The notes: a model not told the origin generated them from the letters alone. 64,000 bases of DNA from Variovorax paradoxus EPS (GCF_000184745.1 NC_014931.1:3534001-3598000); one strand, 5' to 3'; counted from the stretch's first letter, positions 8,477 to 17,700 are shown. Numbers and translations are program-made.

Positions 8477-9160
8477 ATGCAGTTCGCCGTGAAGCTTACC
8501 GCCCGCCAGCAGCAGATCCTCGACTTGATCCAGAGCGCCATTGCGCGCACTGGCGCCCCGCCCACACGCGCCGAAATCGCCAATGAGCTGGGGTTCAAGT
8601 CGGCCAACGCCGCCGAAGAGCACCTGCAGGCGCTGGCCCGCAAGGGCGTGATCGAACTTGTCAGCGGCACCTCGCGCGGCATTCGACTCAAGGGCGACGC
8701 GCTGCGTTCGCTCAACGAAACGCGCCATCGCGAAGGCGGGCAGTTCTCGCTCTCGCTGCCCGGCATGGCGCAGCTGGCGCTGCCGCTCATCGGCCGTGTT
8801 GCGGCAGGCTCGCCCATCCTGGCGCAAGAGCATGTCGACCAGACCTACTACGTCGAGAACACGCTGTTCCAGCGCCAGCCCGATTACCTGCTCAAGGTGC
8901 GCGGCATGTCGATGCGCGACGCCGGCATCATGGACGGCGACCTGCTCGCCGTTCAGGCCACCAAGGAAGCGCGCAATGGCCAGATCGTGGTCGCGCGCCT
9001 GGGCGACGAAGTCACCGTCAAGCGCCTGAAGCGCAACAAGCAGGTGATCGAGTTGCACGCCGAGAACCCCGACTACCCGACCATCATCGTGCAGCCCGGC
9101 GAACCTTTCGAAATCGAAGGCCTCGCGGTCGGCCTCATCCGCAACACCATGCTGATGTAG
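8477..9160 (+). CDS. lexA: LexA repressor
   Basis: Repressor of the SOS response with self-cleaving activity triggered by RecA filaments. The 227 residues show an N-terminal winged helix-turn-helix (1-70, [10 protein letters not shown] and [13 protein letters not shown]), the Ala110-Gly111 scissile bond in GRVAAGSP, and the Ser145/Lys182 catalytic dyad (GMSMRDAG and EVTVKRL). The two LexA boxes upstream show autoregulation. It is divergent from the asparaginase gene. A strong hairpin follows at 9198-9242, then a small unknown gene. Confidence 0.97.
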   Translation: MQFAVKLTARQQQILDLIQSAIARTGAPPTRAEIANELGFKSANAAEEHLQALARKGVIELVSGTSRGIRLKGDALRSLNETRHREGGQFSLSLPGMAQLALPLIGRVAAGSPILAQEHVDQTYYVENTLFQRQPDYLLKVRGMSMRDAGIMDGDLLAVQATKEARNGQIVVARLGDEVTVKRLKRNKQVIELHAENPDYPTIIVQPGEPFEIEGLAVGLIRNTMLM

Positions 9161-9197
9161 GCCTCGCGGCCTGCTTGCAGCAGCACCCATCCGGCCT

Positions 9198-9242
9198 CGA
9201 CAGGTGGCGGGCGTATGGCGCGAAGTCGCCATCACCCTGTCG
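9198..9242 (+). other. Strong hairpin downstream of lexA
   Basis: The arms CGACAGG-TG and CACCCTGTCG pair with one bulge, and inside lies a second stem ATGGCG / CGCCAT around a CGAAGT loop. No T-tract follows, so it is not a standard intrinsic terminator. It may protect an mRNA end, fold in the leader of the next gene, or be a small structured RNA. Confidence 0.45.
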
Positions 9243-9297
9243 CGGCCGATTCAAGAAATCCTGCCTGTGTTCAACCTCAGACTTTTTTGGAGTTCAC

Positions 9298-9654
9298 ATG
9301 GGAATCGCCCTCCTCGCCATCGCTGATTTCTGGATGCCGCTGCAGTCACTTGCAAGCCGCCTTATCCCCGCCCGCCGCCCCCGTCACCGGGACAGCAGCG
9401 ACACCGCCGCCGGACTGCGCTACGTGGCCGTGCGCCCCGCCTGTACCACGCGCACCGCTGGCACGCCGGCACCGACGGCAACCGCCACCGCGCCTGCACG
9501 CCCGCTGCGTGTAGTTCGCGTGATCGACGGAAAAAGCCGGGACCGCAGCCGCATGGTGATCTCGGGCCGCATGGCCGATGTCTGTGCGGAGCTCGACCGA
9601 CTGGCCGCACTCGAAGCCGCGGAAACCGCGCCTAGTTCCACGCGCCTGCACTGA
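9298..9654 (+). CDS. Hypothetical protein, 118 residues
   Basis: Function unknown. The ATG at 9298 has a GGAG ribosome site 7 bases before it. The first 25 residues are hydrophobic (IALLAIADFWMPLQSL), then comes an Arg/Pro/Ala/Thr-rich linker. The last 45 residues look ordered (RVVRVIDG, then RSRMVISGRMADVCAELDRLA) with a predicted helix. That tail looks like a conserved small domain but I cannot name it. It lies 137 bases downstream of lexA on the same strand, so it may be read with lexA under SOS control, although the hairpin between them may block this. Confidence 0.6.
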   Translation: MGIALLAIADFWMPLQSLASRLIPARRPRHRDSSDTAAGLRYVAVRPACTTRTAGTPAPTATATAPARPLRVVRVIDGKSRDRSRMVISGRMADVCAELDRLAALEAAETAPSSTRLH

Positions 9655-9753
9655 GGCATTTCCCCCGGCGAGCCGCTCCAGAAGCGCCCCGGGGTGGGTA
9701 TCCAAACGTTCACCGGCGCGACAGCCCAATGCTGCGAGGCACAATGGCACGCC

Positions 9754-10761
9754 ATGAACATTGTGATCCTCGACGATTACCAGGACGCCGTGCGCAAGCT
9801 GCGCTGCGCCGCCAAGCTGGACGCGTACGCGGCCAAGGTCTACACCAACACGGTCAAGGGCATCGGCCAACTGTCGGTTCGCCTGAAAGATGCCGACGTG
9901 ATCGTGCTGATTCGCGAGCGCACCCAGATCTCGCGCCAGCTCATCGAAAAGCTGCCCAAGCTCAAGCTCATTTCGCAGACCGGCCGCGTCGGCGGCCACA
10001 TCGACGTCAATGCCTGCACCGAGCGCGGCGTGGCAGTGGCTGAGGGCTCGGGCTCTCCGCAGGCACCGGCCGAACTCACCTGGGCGCTGATCATGGCGGC
10101 CATGCGCCGTCTGCCGCAGTACATCAGCAACTTGAAGCACGGGGCGTGGCAGCAGTCGGGTCTCAAGTCGGCTTCGATGCCGCCCAATTTCGGACTCGGC
10201 TCGGTGCTCAAGGGCAAGACGCTCTGCATCTGGGGCTATGGCCGCATCGGCCAACTGGTCGCGCGCTACGGGCAGGCCTTCGGTATGCAGGTGGTGATCT
10301 GGGGACGCGAGGCGAGCTGCGCCAAGGCGCGCTCCGATGGCTTCCAAGTCGCGCAGAACCGCCACGAATTCTTTGCCGCGGCCGACGTGCTGTCGGTGCA
10401 CCTGCGGCTCAACGAGGAAACCAACGGCCTCGTCACGCTCGAAGACCTGTCGCGCATGAAGCCGACAGCGCTCTTCGTGAACACCTCCCGCGCCGAACTG
10501 GTCGAGGCCGATGCCCTGCTCGCCGCGCTCAATCGCGGACGCCCAGGCCTCGCGGCCATCGACGTGTTCGAGAGCGAACCGCCGCTGCAGGGCCACGCCT
10601 TGCTGCGCCTCGAAAACTGCATCTGCACGCCGCACATCGGCTATGTGGAGCAGGACAGCTACGAGAGCTACTTCGGCCAGGCTTTCGACAACGTCGTGAG
10701 CTTCATCAAGGGCAATCCCACCAACATCGTGAATCCCGGCGCGCTGCAGGTTCGCCGGTGA
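9754..10761 (+). CDS. D-2-hydroxyacid dehydrogenase family protein
   Basis: NAD-dependent oxidoreductase of the D-isomer 2-hydroxyacid dehydrogenase family, 335 residues. The nucleotide-binding motif WGYGRIG is near residue 155, flanked by the split catalytic domain. The late LFVNTSRAELVE segment and a CTPHIGYVEQDSYE segment carry the catalytic His. The substrate is uncertain: phosphoglycerate-like or glyoxylate-like acids are both possible, and it lacks the C-terminal ACT domain of long SerA proteins. The ATG at 9754 is the first that fits the family start (NIVILDDYQ). The MFS gene follows after 60 bases. Confidence 0.88.
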   Translation: MNIVILDDYQDAVRKLRCAAKLDAYAAKVYTNTVKGIGQLSVRLKDADVIVLIRERTQISRQLIEKLPKLKLISQTGRVGGHIDVNACTERGVAVAEGSGSPQAPAELTWALIMAAMRRLPQYISNLKHGAWQQSGLKSASMPPNFGLGSVLKGKTLCIWGYGRIGQLVARYGQAFGMQVVIWGREASCAKARSDGFQVAQNRHEFFAAADVLSVHLRLNEETNGLVTLEDLSRMKPTALFVNTSRAELVEADALLAALNRGRPGLAAIDVFESEPPLQGHALLRLENCICTPHIGYVEQDSYESYFGQAFDNVVSFIKGNPTNIVNPGALQVRR

Positions 10762-10821
10762 GGTCATGAGCCGCCGGGCCGCCTCAAGGCGAATACCGCA
10801 GCCGAAGGCGCAGGTCATTCA

Positions 10822-11979
10822 ATGAGCCGGCCTGCGCCCCGCGGCGCGCTCTGGGCGCTGCTCGCCGGCAATTTCGTGATCGGCACCGGCGTGATGGTGG
10901 TGCCCGGCACGCTCAACGAGATCAGCACATCGCTTGCTGTCACCGCTGCGACAGCGGGTCAGCTGATCACCGCCGCCGCGATCGTGATGTGCCTCGGCGC
11001 GCCGCTCCTGGCGGCCTTGGTCGCGGGTTGGGACCGCCGACAGCTCCTGGCCCTCACGCTGCTCTGGTACGCCGCTGGACACGCCCTCTCCTCGCTCATG
11101 CCGAGCTTCGCCGCGCTCTTGCCGGTTCGCATGCTCACGGTGATTGCGCCGGCGATCTTCACGCCCCAGGCCGCGGCCTGCGCCGGCATGCTAGTGCCGC
11201 CGGAACACCGCGGCCGCGCCGTCACCTTCGTCTTCCTCGGCTGGTCGATGGCCTCGGTGCTGGGCCTGCCCATCGGCGCGCTGATCGGCGGCCACCTCGG
11301 CTGGCGCATGGCCTTCATGGCCATTGCGATGCTCAGCATCGTCAGCGCCGCCTCGATCTGGCTCACGCTGCCCACCGGCATCCGGCCCACTGCGCTCACG
11401 GCCGCCGCGTGGTCGCGCGTGCTGCGCAGCCCGGTGTTGATGGGGATCGTCTCGGTCACCGCGCTGCAGGGCTCGGGGCAATTCGTGCTCTTCAGCTATT
11501 TCGGGCCGATCCTCAAGCAGAGCTTCGGTGCGGACGCCAACACGCTGAGCCTGATGTGGGCACTGTTCGGTGCCTTCGGGCTGATCGGCAACATGGTGGT
11601 CAGCCGCTACATCGACCGCGTGGGCGCGGGCCGCATGGTGCTGCTCACGTCCTCGCTGATCGCGCTGAGCCTGCTGCTCTGGCCATTCGCCAGCACGCTC
11701 GCCTGGCTCGCGGTGGTGATCGTGCCCTGGGGCATCGGCTGCTTCGCCACCAACTCGGCGCAGCAGGCGCGGCTCGTAGGGCTGGCGCCCGCGCTCGCGC
11801 CCGGCTCCGTGGCGCTCAACAGCTCGGGCATCTACATCGGCCAAGCCGTCGGCGCGGCGCTCGGCGGCTGGCTGCTGGCGAACGACGCGGCGCCATGGAT
11901 GAGCCGGGTCGGCCTAGCGCTGCTGCTGCTTGCCCTTGGCCTCAGCGTAACCATCGACCGCAGCCGCCGCGCGGCCTGA
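10822..11979 (+). CDS. MFS transporter
   Basis: Major facilitator of 385 residues with about 12 hydrophobic helices. The pattern of GTGVMVVPGTLNEI in helix 1 and the 2-3 loop GWDRRQLL resembles the DHA1 drug/sugar efflux group (AraJ/SotB/YdhP type). The substrate cannot be told. It is read in the same direction as the hydroxyacid dehydrogenase gene and may share its transcript, which would hint at export of a small metabolite, but this is inference. Confidence 0.88.
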   Translation: MSRPAPRGALWALLAGNFVIGTGVMVVPGTLNEISTSLAVTAATAGQLITAAAIVMCLGAPLLAALVAGWDRRQLLALTLLWYAAGHALSSLMPSFAALLPVRMLTVIAPAIFTPQAAACAGMLVPPEHRGRAVTFVFLGWSMASVLGLPIGALIGGHLGWRMAFMAIAMLSIVSAASIWLTLPTGIRPTALTAAAWSRVLRSPVLMGIVSVTALQGSGQFVLFSYFGPILKQSFGADANTLSLMWALFGAFGLIGNMVVSRYIDRVGAGRMVLLTSSLIALSLLLWPFASTLAWLAVVIVPWGIGCFATNSAQQARLVGLAPALAPGSVALNSSGIYIGQAVGAALGGWLLANDAAPWMSRVGLALLLLALGLSVTIDRSRRAA

Positions 11980-12124
11980 AAAACACGAGGCCCGCGTAAG
12001 ACCCGGGACGCATCGCCCGCGCGGGATTGCAAAATCGGAGTCTGCCGACGCTCGCCAGCCGCTTTCCGGCCAGCACCTGCGCGTCAGGCCCTCACACCAC
12101 TCAACCAGCGAAAATCTCCATCAA

Positions 12125-13645
12125 ATGACAGTGAACTACCAACGGATCGGGCTCATCGGCGCGGGCGCCATGGGTCGCGGCATCGCGCAGATCGCCGCGC
12201 AGGCCGGCAGCGAAGTGCTGCTGCTCGACAGCTTTGCAGGCGCCGCCGAACGCGGACGCGAAGCCCTCATCGCCCAATGGAACAAGCTGCATGAAAAGGG
12301 CAAGCTCGACGCCGCAGCGCGCGATGCGCAGATCGCACGCGTAAAGGCCGTCGATTCGATCCAGGCGCTGGCTGGCTGCGACCTCGTGATCGAGGCCGTG
12401 ATCGAAGACCTCGAAGTCAAGCGCAAGCTCTTCCGCGAAATCGAGGCCGTAGTGGCTCCGACGGCCACGCTGGTGACCAACACCTCTTCGCTCTCCGTGA
12501 CGGCCATCGCGGCCGGGCTCGCGCATCCCGAGCGCTTCGCAGGCTTTCACTTCTTCAACCCCGTGCCGCTGATGAAGGTGGTCGAGGTGGTGGCGGGCTT
12601 CAAGACCGCGCCCGAGGTCTGCAAGCAACTGGCCGGCTACGCGGTGCAGATGGGCCACAGCGCGGTGCAGGCACAGGACACGCCCGGCTTCATCGTCAAT
12701 CACGCGGGCCGCGGCTACGGCACCGAGGCGCTGCGCATCGTCGGCGAAGGCGTGACCGACTTCGTGACCATCGACCGCATCCTGAAGGACCAGGCCGGTT
12801 TCCGCCTCGGCCCGTTCGAGCTGCTGGATCTGACGGCGCTTGACGTGTCGCACCCGGTGATGGAATCGATCTACCACCAGTACTTCGAGGAGCCGCGCTT
12901 CCGTCCGAGCGTGATCACTGCGCAGCGCCTGGCCGCCGGCGCACTCGGCCGCAAGACCGGCGAAGGCTTCTACCGCTACACCGACGGCGTGATGCAGCAG
13001 ACGCCCGAGGCCCCGGCACCAGTGATCGAAGGTACGCCTGCGGTCTGGGTCTCGCCCCGCGCCGCGCGCCGTGCCGAACTGCTGCGCCTGATCAACACGC
13101 TGGGCGCGCAGATCGACAGCGGCGCCACCGCCGCGCCGCATTCGCTGATCCTCGTGGCCCCGCTGGGCTTCGACGTGACGACGGTCGCGGCCGTCGAGCG
13201 CCTGGACGCCACGCGCACCGTCGGCATCGACATGCTGATCGACGACGCCGCTACCAAGCGCCGCGTGCTCGCCACCAACCCAGCCACCCGCCGCGACATC
13301 CGCGATGCCGCGCACGCCCTCTTCGCGCGCGACGGCAAGGCGGTGAGCGTGATCCGCGACAGCGGCGGCTTCGTCACGCAGCGCGTGATCGGCACCATCG
13401 TCAACATCGCCACCGACATGTGCCAGCAGCGCGTGTGCTCGCCGGCCGACCTGGAGACCGCGGTGCAGCTGGGCCTGGGCTACCCGCGCGGTCCGCTCGC
13501 GATAGGCAACCTCTACGGCCCGACCAACATGCTCGAAGTGCTGTTCAACCTGCAGACCGTCTACGGCGACCCGCGCTATCGCCCGAGCCCGTGGCTGCGC
13601 CGCCGCGGCGCGCTGGGCCTGAGCCTGCTGCACGAAGAAGAATAA
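12125..13645 (+). CDS. 3-hydroxyacyl-CoA dehydrogenase (PaaH/PaaC-like)
   Basis: Oxidises 3-hydroxyacyl-CoA to 3-ketoacyl-CoA with NAD. The 506 residues carry the Rossmann motif GAGAMGRG at 12-19, the NTSSLSVTAIA segment, the HFFNPVPLMKVVEVV segment with the catalytic His, and two C-terminal 3HCDH domains (about 185-285 and 410-500). This two-domain, 500-residue layout is that of PaaH/PaaC enzymes of phenylacetate catabolism and related routes. It is the first gene of a catabolic cluster that runs to 17657. The enoyl-CoA hydratase gene follows after 38 bases. Confidence 0.93.
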   Translation: MTVNYQRIGLIGAGAMGRGIAQIAAQAGSEVLLLDSFAGAAERGREALIAQWNKLHEKGKLDAAARDAQIARVKAVDSIQALAGCDLVIEAVIEDLEVKRKLFREIEAVVAPTATLVTNTSSLSVTAIAAGLAHPERFAGFHFFNPVPLMKVVEVVAGFKTAPEVCKQLAGYAVQMGHSAVQAQDTPGFIVNHAGRGYGTEALRIVGEGVTDFVTIDRILKDQAGFRLGPFELLDLTALDVSHPVMESIYHQYFEEPRFRPSVITAQRLAAGALGRKTGEGFYRYTDGVMQQTPEAPAPVIEGTPAVWVSPRAARRAELLRLINTLGAQIDSGATAAPHSLILVAPLGFDVTTVAAVERLDATRTVGIDMLIDDAATKRRVLATNPATRRDIRDAAHALFARDGKAVSVIRDSGGFVTQRVIGTIVNIATDMCQQRVCSPADLETAVQLGLGYPRGPLAIGNLYGPTNMLEVLFNLQTVYGDPRYRPSPWLRRRGALGLSLLHEEE

Positions 13646-13683
13646 ATAGCAAACCACCAACCGACTGGAAACGCGACACAGCG

Positions 13684-14463
13684 ATGACCGCCGAACTCAA
13701 GAGCACGAGCGAAGGCAGCACCATGGTGCTGACCATCTCCAACCCGACCCAGCGCAACGCACTGGGCCCCGAGATCTACGCCGCGGGCATCGAGGCGCTC
13801 AACGGCGCCGAGAGCAGCAGCGAGATCCGCAGCGTGGTCATCGTGGGCGAAGGCGCATGGTTCTGCGCCGGCGGCTCGTTGCAGCGCCTGTTGGCCAACC
13901 GCGAACTCGACCGCTCGGTGCAGGCAGAGAGCATCGAAGGGCTGCACAACTGGATCGATTCGATCCGCACCTTTCCGAAGCCGATCGTAGCGGCCGTCGA
14001 AGGCGCCGCGGCCGGCGCGGGCTTCTCGCTCGCCCTGGCCTGCGACTTCGTCGTGGCGGCGCGCGACGCGGTGTTCGCGGCCTCGTACAGCAACGTGGCG
14101 CTGTCGCCCGATGGCGGCCTGAGCTGGCACCTGGGGCAACAACTGCCGCGCCAGCTCGCCAGCGAATGGCTCATGAACGGCGAACGCATCGCCGCGCCGC
14201 GCCTGCATGCGGCCGGCCTCGTGAACGAACTCACCGAAAGCGGACAGGCGCTCGCGGGCGCCCTGGCGCTCGCGAAAAAGCTCAACGCCCGCGCGCCCAA
14301 CTCGCTCGCCAGCATCAAGGAGCTGCTGAGCGAAGCACGCGGCGCCACGCTGGCCGCGCAGCTCTCGCAGGAGCGCGATCACTTCGTGCGCAACCTGCAC
14401 CATGCGAACGCGGGCATCGGCATCGCCGCGTTCCTCGACAAGAAACCACCGCAGTACGAGTAG
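13684..14463 (+). CDS. Enoyl-CoA hydratase/isomerase family protein
   Basis: Crotonase-fold enzyme of 259 residues. The oxyanion-hole segments are FCAGGSLQRL (about 60-69) and EGAAAGAGFSLALACDF (about 103-119), and the catalytic region is SPDGGLSWHL near 142. Most likely it hydrates an enoyl-CoA. Some close family members are annotated as an alternative oxepin-CoA hydrolase, so the exact substrate is open. It has only one acidic residue in the usual active-site position. It lies between 3-hydroxyacyl-CoA dehydrogenase and the regulator gene in one run of genes on the plus strand. Confidence 0.88.
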   Translation: MTAELKSTSEGSTMVLTISNPTQRNALGPEIYAAGIEALNGAESSSEIRSVVIVGEGAWFCAGGSLQRLLANRELDRSVQAESIEGLHNWIDSIRTFPKPIVAAVEGAAAGAGFSLALACDFVVAARDAVFAASYSNVALSPDGGLSWHLGQQLPRQLASEWLMNGERIAAPRLHAAGLVNELTESGQALAGALALAKKLNARAPNSLASIKELLSEARGATLAAQLSQERDHFVRNLHHANAGIGIAAFLDKKPPQYE

Positions 14464-14523
14464 CGCCTCGCGGCGTCGCTCCCGTGACACCCACCAGCTT
14501 TTCAGTCGCCGAGAGGACAACCA

Positions 14524-15243
14524 ATGGACGACCCCATTCTTACCATCGAAGAACGTGAAGCGATCAACAGTGGTCGCTGGTTTTCTTCCCTATCTCCATC
14601 GCTACGGCACGACATCCTCCGATGCGCTTTCGTCAAACGCTACAAGGACGGCGACCTGATCGCCGCACGCGGCGACCCACCAGAACACTGGATTGCCTGC
14701 GCCAGGGGCGCGGTGCGGGTCAGCTCGACGGCCGTCTCGGGCAAGCAGGTGACACTGACCTACGTGGAGCCGGGCATCTGGTTCGGCGACGTGGCGATGT
14801 TCGACGGGGACCGGCGCACGCACGACGCCTATGCGCATGGGGACAGCACCATCCTTTGCGTGGCGCGAGCCGACTTCCAGAAGATTCTTGCCGCGCACGT
14901 GGAGTTGTACGAAGCGCTCATGCGGCTGCAGGCGCGCCGCATCCGCACGCTGTTCGGGCTGGTGGAAGACCTCAACACCCTGCCCTTGCGCGCACGCCTT
15001 GCCAAGCAACTGATTCACCTCGTGCGCAGCTACGGCGTGCCCAACCTGGACGATGGCAGCCAGATGCGCATCGGCCTGCAACTGGCGCAGGAAGAGCTGG
15101 CGCAACTGCTCGGTGCATCGCGCCAGCGCGTGAACCAGGAACTCAAGACCATGGAACGCGAGGGCAGCATCCGGATCGAGCCGGGCGGCCTGGTGGTCCT
15201 CGACCGTGCGGCGCTGCGGCGCATTTCCGAAGCGGATATCTGA
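14524..15243 (+). CDS. Crp/Fnr family transcriptional regulator
   Basis: A 239-residue regulator. It has an N-terminal cyclic-nucleotide-binding beta-roll (about 25-140) and a C-terminal Crp-type winged helix (about 165-235, with QLAQEELAQLLGASRQRVNQEL as helix-turn-helix). The Fnr-type N-terminal Cys cluster is absent, so oxygen sensing by an iron-sulfur cluster is unlikely; the effector is unknown. It is embedded in the acyl-CoA cluster, 60 bases after the hydratase and one base before the kinase gene, so it probably regulates this cluster. Confidence 0.9.
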   Translation: MDDPILTIEEREAINSGRWFSSLSPSLRHDILRCAFVKRYKDGDLIAARGDPPEHWIACARGAVRVSSTAVSGKQVTLTYVEPGIWFGDVAMFDGDRRTHDAYAHGDSTILCVARADFQKILAAHVELYEALMRLQARRIRTLFGLVEDLNTLPLRARLAKQLIHLVRSYGVPNLDDGSQMRIGLQLAQEELAQLLGASRQRVNQELKTMEREGSIRIEPGGLVVLDRAALRRISEADI

Positions 15244-15244
15244 C

Positions 15245-16351
15245 ATGAGCCAGGACTTCTCCAACTTCGTCGGCACCCGCGCGGTGTCGCAGCAGCACGC
15301 CTTCGACATCGAGGTGCTCGCCGCCTGGCTCGAGAAGAACCTCGAGGGTTTCAAGGGTCCGTTGACGGTGGAGATGTTCAAGGGCGGGCAGTCGAACCCG
15401 ACCTACAAGCTCGTCACGCCCACGCAAAGCTACGTGATGCGCGCCAAGCCCGGCCCGGTTGCCAAGCTGCTGCCCTCCGCCCATGCGGTGGAGCGCGAGT
15501 TCAAGGTCATGAGTGGCCTGCAAGGCACCGACGTGCCCGTGCCGCGCATGCACTGCCTCTGCGAGGACGAGTCCGTCATCGGCCGCGCCTTCTACGTGAT
15601 GGAGTTCATGCAGGGCCGCGTGCTCTGGGACCAGTCGCTGCCCGGCTTCAGCAACGCCGAACGCGCGGCCTACTACGACGAGATGAACCGCGTCATTGCG
15701 GCGCTGCACACGGTCGACTTCGCCGCCCGGGGCCTGGCCGACTACGGCAAGCCCGGCAATTACTTCGAGCGCCAGATCGGCCGCTGGAGCAAGCAGTACA
15801 AGGCCTCGACCGATGGCGCGGGCGAACTGTCGCAGCCGATCGAGGCGATGGAGCGCCTCATCGACTGGTTCCCCGCCCACATGCCGGCGAGCGCGCGCGA
15901 CGAGAGCAAGGTTTCCATCGTGCACGGCGACTACCGCCTGGATAACGTGATGTTCCACCCCACCGAGGCGCGGATCATCGCGGTGCTCGACTGGGAGCTC
16001 TCCACGCTGGGCCATCCGCTGGCGGACTTCAGCTACCACTGCATGTCGTGGCACATGCCGCCCACCACCGGCCGCGGCATAGGCGGCGTAGATGTCGCGG
16101 CGCTGGGCATTCCCACCGAGAGCGAATACATCCGCCGTTATTGCGAGCGCACGCGCATCAGCACACCCGAGGCGCTGGCGCCCGACTGGAACTTCTATCA
16201 GGCCTACAACCTGTTCCGCATGGCCGCGATTCTTCAAGGCATTGCGAAGCGGGTCGAGGCCGGTACCGCATCGAGCGAGCAAGCCGTGGCATCGGCCCGC
16301 GGCGCGCGGCCGATGGCCGAGATGGCCTGGCAGTTCGCCCAAAAGGCGTAA
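15245..16351 (+). CDS. APH-family kinase-like protein, partner of acyl-CoA dehydrogenase
   Basis: A 368-residue protein with the aminoglycoside/choline phosphotransferase fold. The N-lobe (about 35-130) contains [10 protein letters not shown] and YVMRAKP. The catalytic loop HGDYRLDN (His227, Asp229, Asn234) and the metal-binding DWE (Asp249) are intact, so kinase activity is plausible. This is not an antibiotic resistance gene. Homologues form the N-terminal half of human ACAD10/ACAD11 and are like LvaA of Pseudomonas, which phosphorylate 4-hydroxyacyl-CoAs. The neighbouring gene encodes an ACAD11-like acyl-CoA dehydrogenase only 34 bases away, matching the fused eukaryotic pair. Substrate assignment is inference. 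Confidence 0.85.
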   Translation: MSQDFSNFVGTRAVSQQHAFDIEVLAAWLEKNLEGFKGPLTVEMFKGGQSNPTYKLVTPTQSYVMRAKPGPVAKLLPSAHAVEREFKVMSGLQGTDVPVPRMHCLCEDESVIGRAFYVMEFMQGRVLWDQSLPGFSNAERAAYYDEMNRVIAALHTVDFAARGLADYGKPGNYFERQIGRWSKQYKASTDGAGELSQPIEAMERLIDWFPAHMPASARDESKVSIVHGDYRLDNVMFHPTEARIIAVLDWELSTLGHPLADFSYHCMSWHMPPTTGRGIGGVDVAALGIPTESEYIRRYCERTRISTPEALAPDWNFYQAYNLFRMAAILQGIAKRVEAGTASSEQAVASARGARPMAEMAWQFAQKA

Positions 16352-16385
16352 CCGGCCCTCCCCCAAAAACCCACCAGGAGACGAC

Positions 16386-17657
16386 ATGGATTTCGAATAT
16401 TCGGCCAAGACCAAGGAACTGCAGAAGCGCGTCAAGGCGTTCATGGATGAAAACATCTACCCGGCAGAGGCCGAGTACAGCGCCGAGCTGGCTGCGAACA
16501 CGGCGGCCGGCAAGCGCTGGACCGCATTGAAGACGGTGGAAAAGGTCAAGGAAAAAGCCAAGGCCCAGGGCCTGTGGAACCTCTTCCTTCCGGTCGACAG
16601 CGCCTCGGCCTCCGGCTACGCAGGTGCCGGCCTCACGAACCAGGAATACGCGCCGCTGGCCGAAATCATGGGTGCGGTGCCTTGGGCAAGCGAAGCCTTC
16701 AACTGCTCGGCGCCTGACACCGGCAACATGGAAACCATCGCCCGCTACGGCTCGGAAGAGATCAAGGCGCGCTGGCTCAAGCCGCTGCTCGAAGGTCAGA
16801 TCCGCTCGGCCTTCGCGATGACCGAGCCCGACGTGGCATCGAGCGACGCCACCAACATCTCGACCCGCATCGAACGCCAGGGCGACGAGTACGTGATCAA
16901 CGGCCACAAGTGGTGGATTTCGGGCGCGGCCGATCCGCGCTGCGCCGTCTTCATCACCATGGGCAAGAGCGATCCGGACGCACCGCGCCACTCGCAGCAG
17001 AGCATGGTGATCGTGCCGGCCGATGCCAAGGGCATCCGCATCGTGCGCCCGCTCAACGTGATGGGTTACGACGACGCGCCGCACGGCCACGTCGAGATGT
17101 ATTTCGAGAACGTGCGCGTGCCTGTCGACAACATCCTGCTTGGCGAAGGCCGCGGTTTCGAAATCGCCCAAGGCCGCCTTGGCCCGGGACGCATCCACCA
17201 CTGCATGCGCCTGATCGGCTTGGCCGAGCGCGCGCTCGAGCTGATGTGCAAGCGCGCCTCCTCGCGCGTCGCCTTCGGCAAGACCGTCGCGTCGCAGACC
17301 GTGACGCAGGAACGCATCGCCGAAGCGCGCTGCAAGATCGACATGGCCCGCCTGCTCACGCTGAAGGCCGCATGGCTCATGGACGTGGCGGGCAACAAGG
17401 TCGCCAAGAACGAGATCGCGATGATCAAGGTGGTCGCGCCGAGCATGGCCTGCCAGGTGATCGACTGGGCCATGCAGGTCCACGGCGGCGGCGGCATGTG
17501 CGACGACTTCCCCCTCGCCTACGCCTATGCCGGCGCGCGCACGCTGCGCTTTGCGGACGGCCCGGACGAAGTGCACCGCAATGCGATCGCGAAGTGGGAA
17601 CTGGGCAAGTACGCGCCCAGCAAGACCGACGCCGAGGCGCCCGTCACGCGCTTCTGA
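16386..17657 (+). CDS. Acyl-CoA dehydrogenase, ACAD10/11-like
   Basis: FAD-dependent acyl-CoA dehydrogenase-fold protein of 423 residues. It shows the FAD-site segment [17 protein letters not shown], the [11 protein letters not shown] strand, the [11 protein letters not shown] helix and the C-terminal [11 protein letters not shown]. In this last motif the place of the usual catalytic Glu of short/medium-chain enzymes (E of YEGT) holds Asp391, as I recall for ACAD10/11. This fits a role on 4-phospho- or 4-hydroxyacyl-CoA and not a plain dehydrogenation. It is the last gene of the cluster, 34 bases after the kinase gene, and is followed by a terminator at 17701-17736. Confidence 0.9.
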   Translation: MDFEYSAKTKELQKRVKAFMDENIYPAEAEYSAELAANTAAGKRWTALKTVEKVKEKAKAQGLWNLFLPVDSASASGYAGAGLTNQEYAPLAEIMGAVPWASEAFNCSAPDTGNMETIARYGSEEIKARWLKPLLEGQIRSAFAMTEPDVASSDATNISTRIERQGDEYVINGHKWWISGAADPRCAVFITMGKSDPDAPRHSQQSMVIVPADAKGIRIVRPLNVMGYDDAPHGHVEMYFENVRVPVDNILLGEGRGFEIAQGRLGPGRIHHCMRLIGLAERALELMCKRASSRVAFGKTVASQTVTQERIAEARCKIDMARLLTLKAAWLMDVAGNKVAKNEIAMIKVVAPSMACQVIDWAMQVHGGGGMCDDFPLAYAYAGARTLRFADGPDEVHRNAIAKWELGKYAPSKTDAEAPVTRF

Positions 17658-17700
17658 TTCTGTTGTCTTGCGCCCTTTCCCCTCGGGGAGGGGGTTGGGT

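Noticed and set aside
12101..13660. Open frame of about 520 codons on minus, opposite 3-hydroxyacyl-CoA dehydrogenase
   Set aside because: Antisense shadow; the plus-strand gene has clear motifs and the minus frame none.
15245..16351. Aminoglycoside resistance gene
   Set aside because: The APH fold is shared, but the neighbours are acyl-CoA enzymes and the [13 protein letters not shown] motif is that of the ACAD10/11-type kinase.
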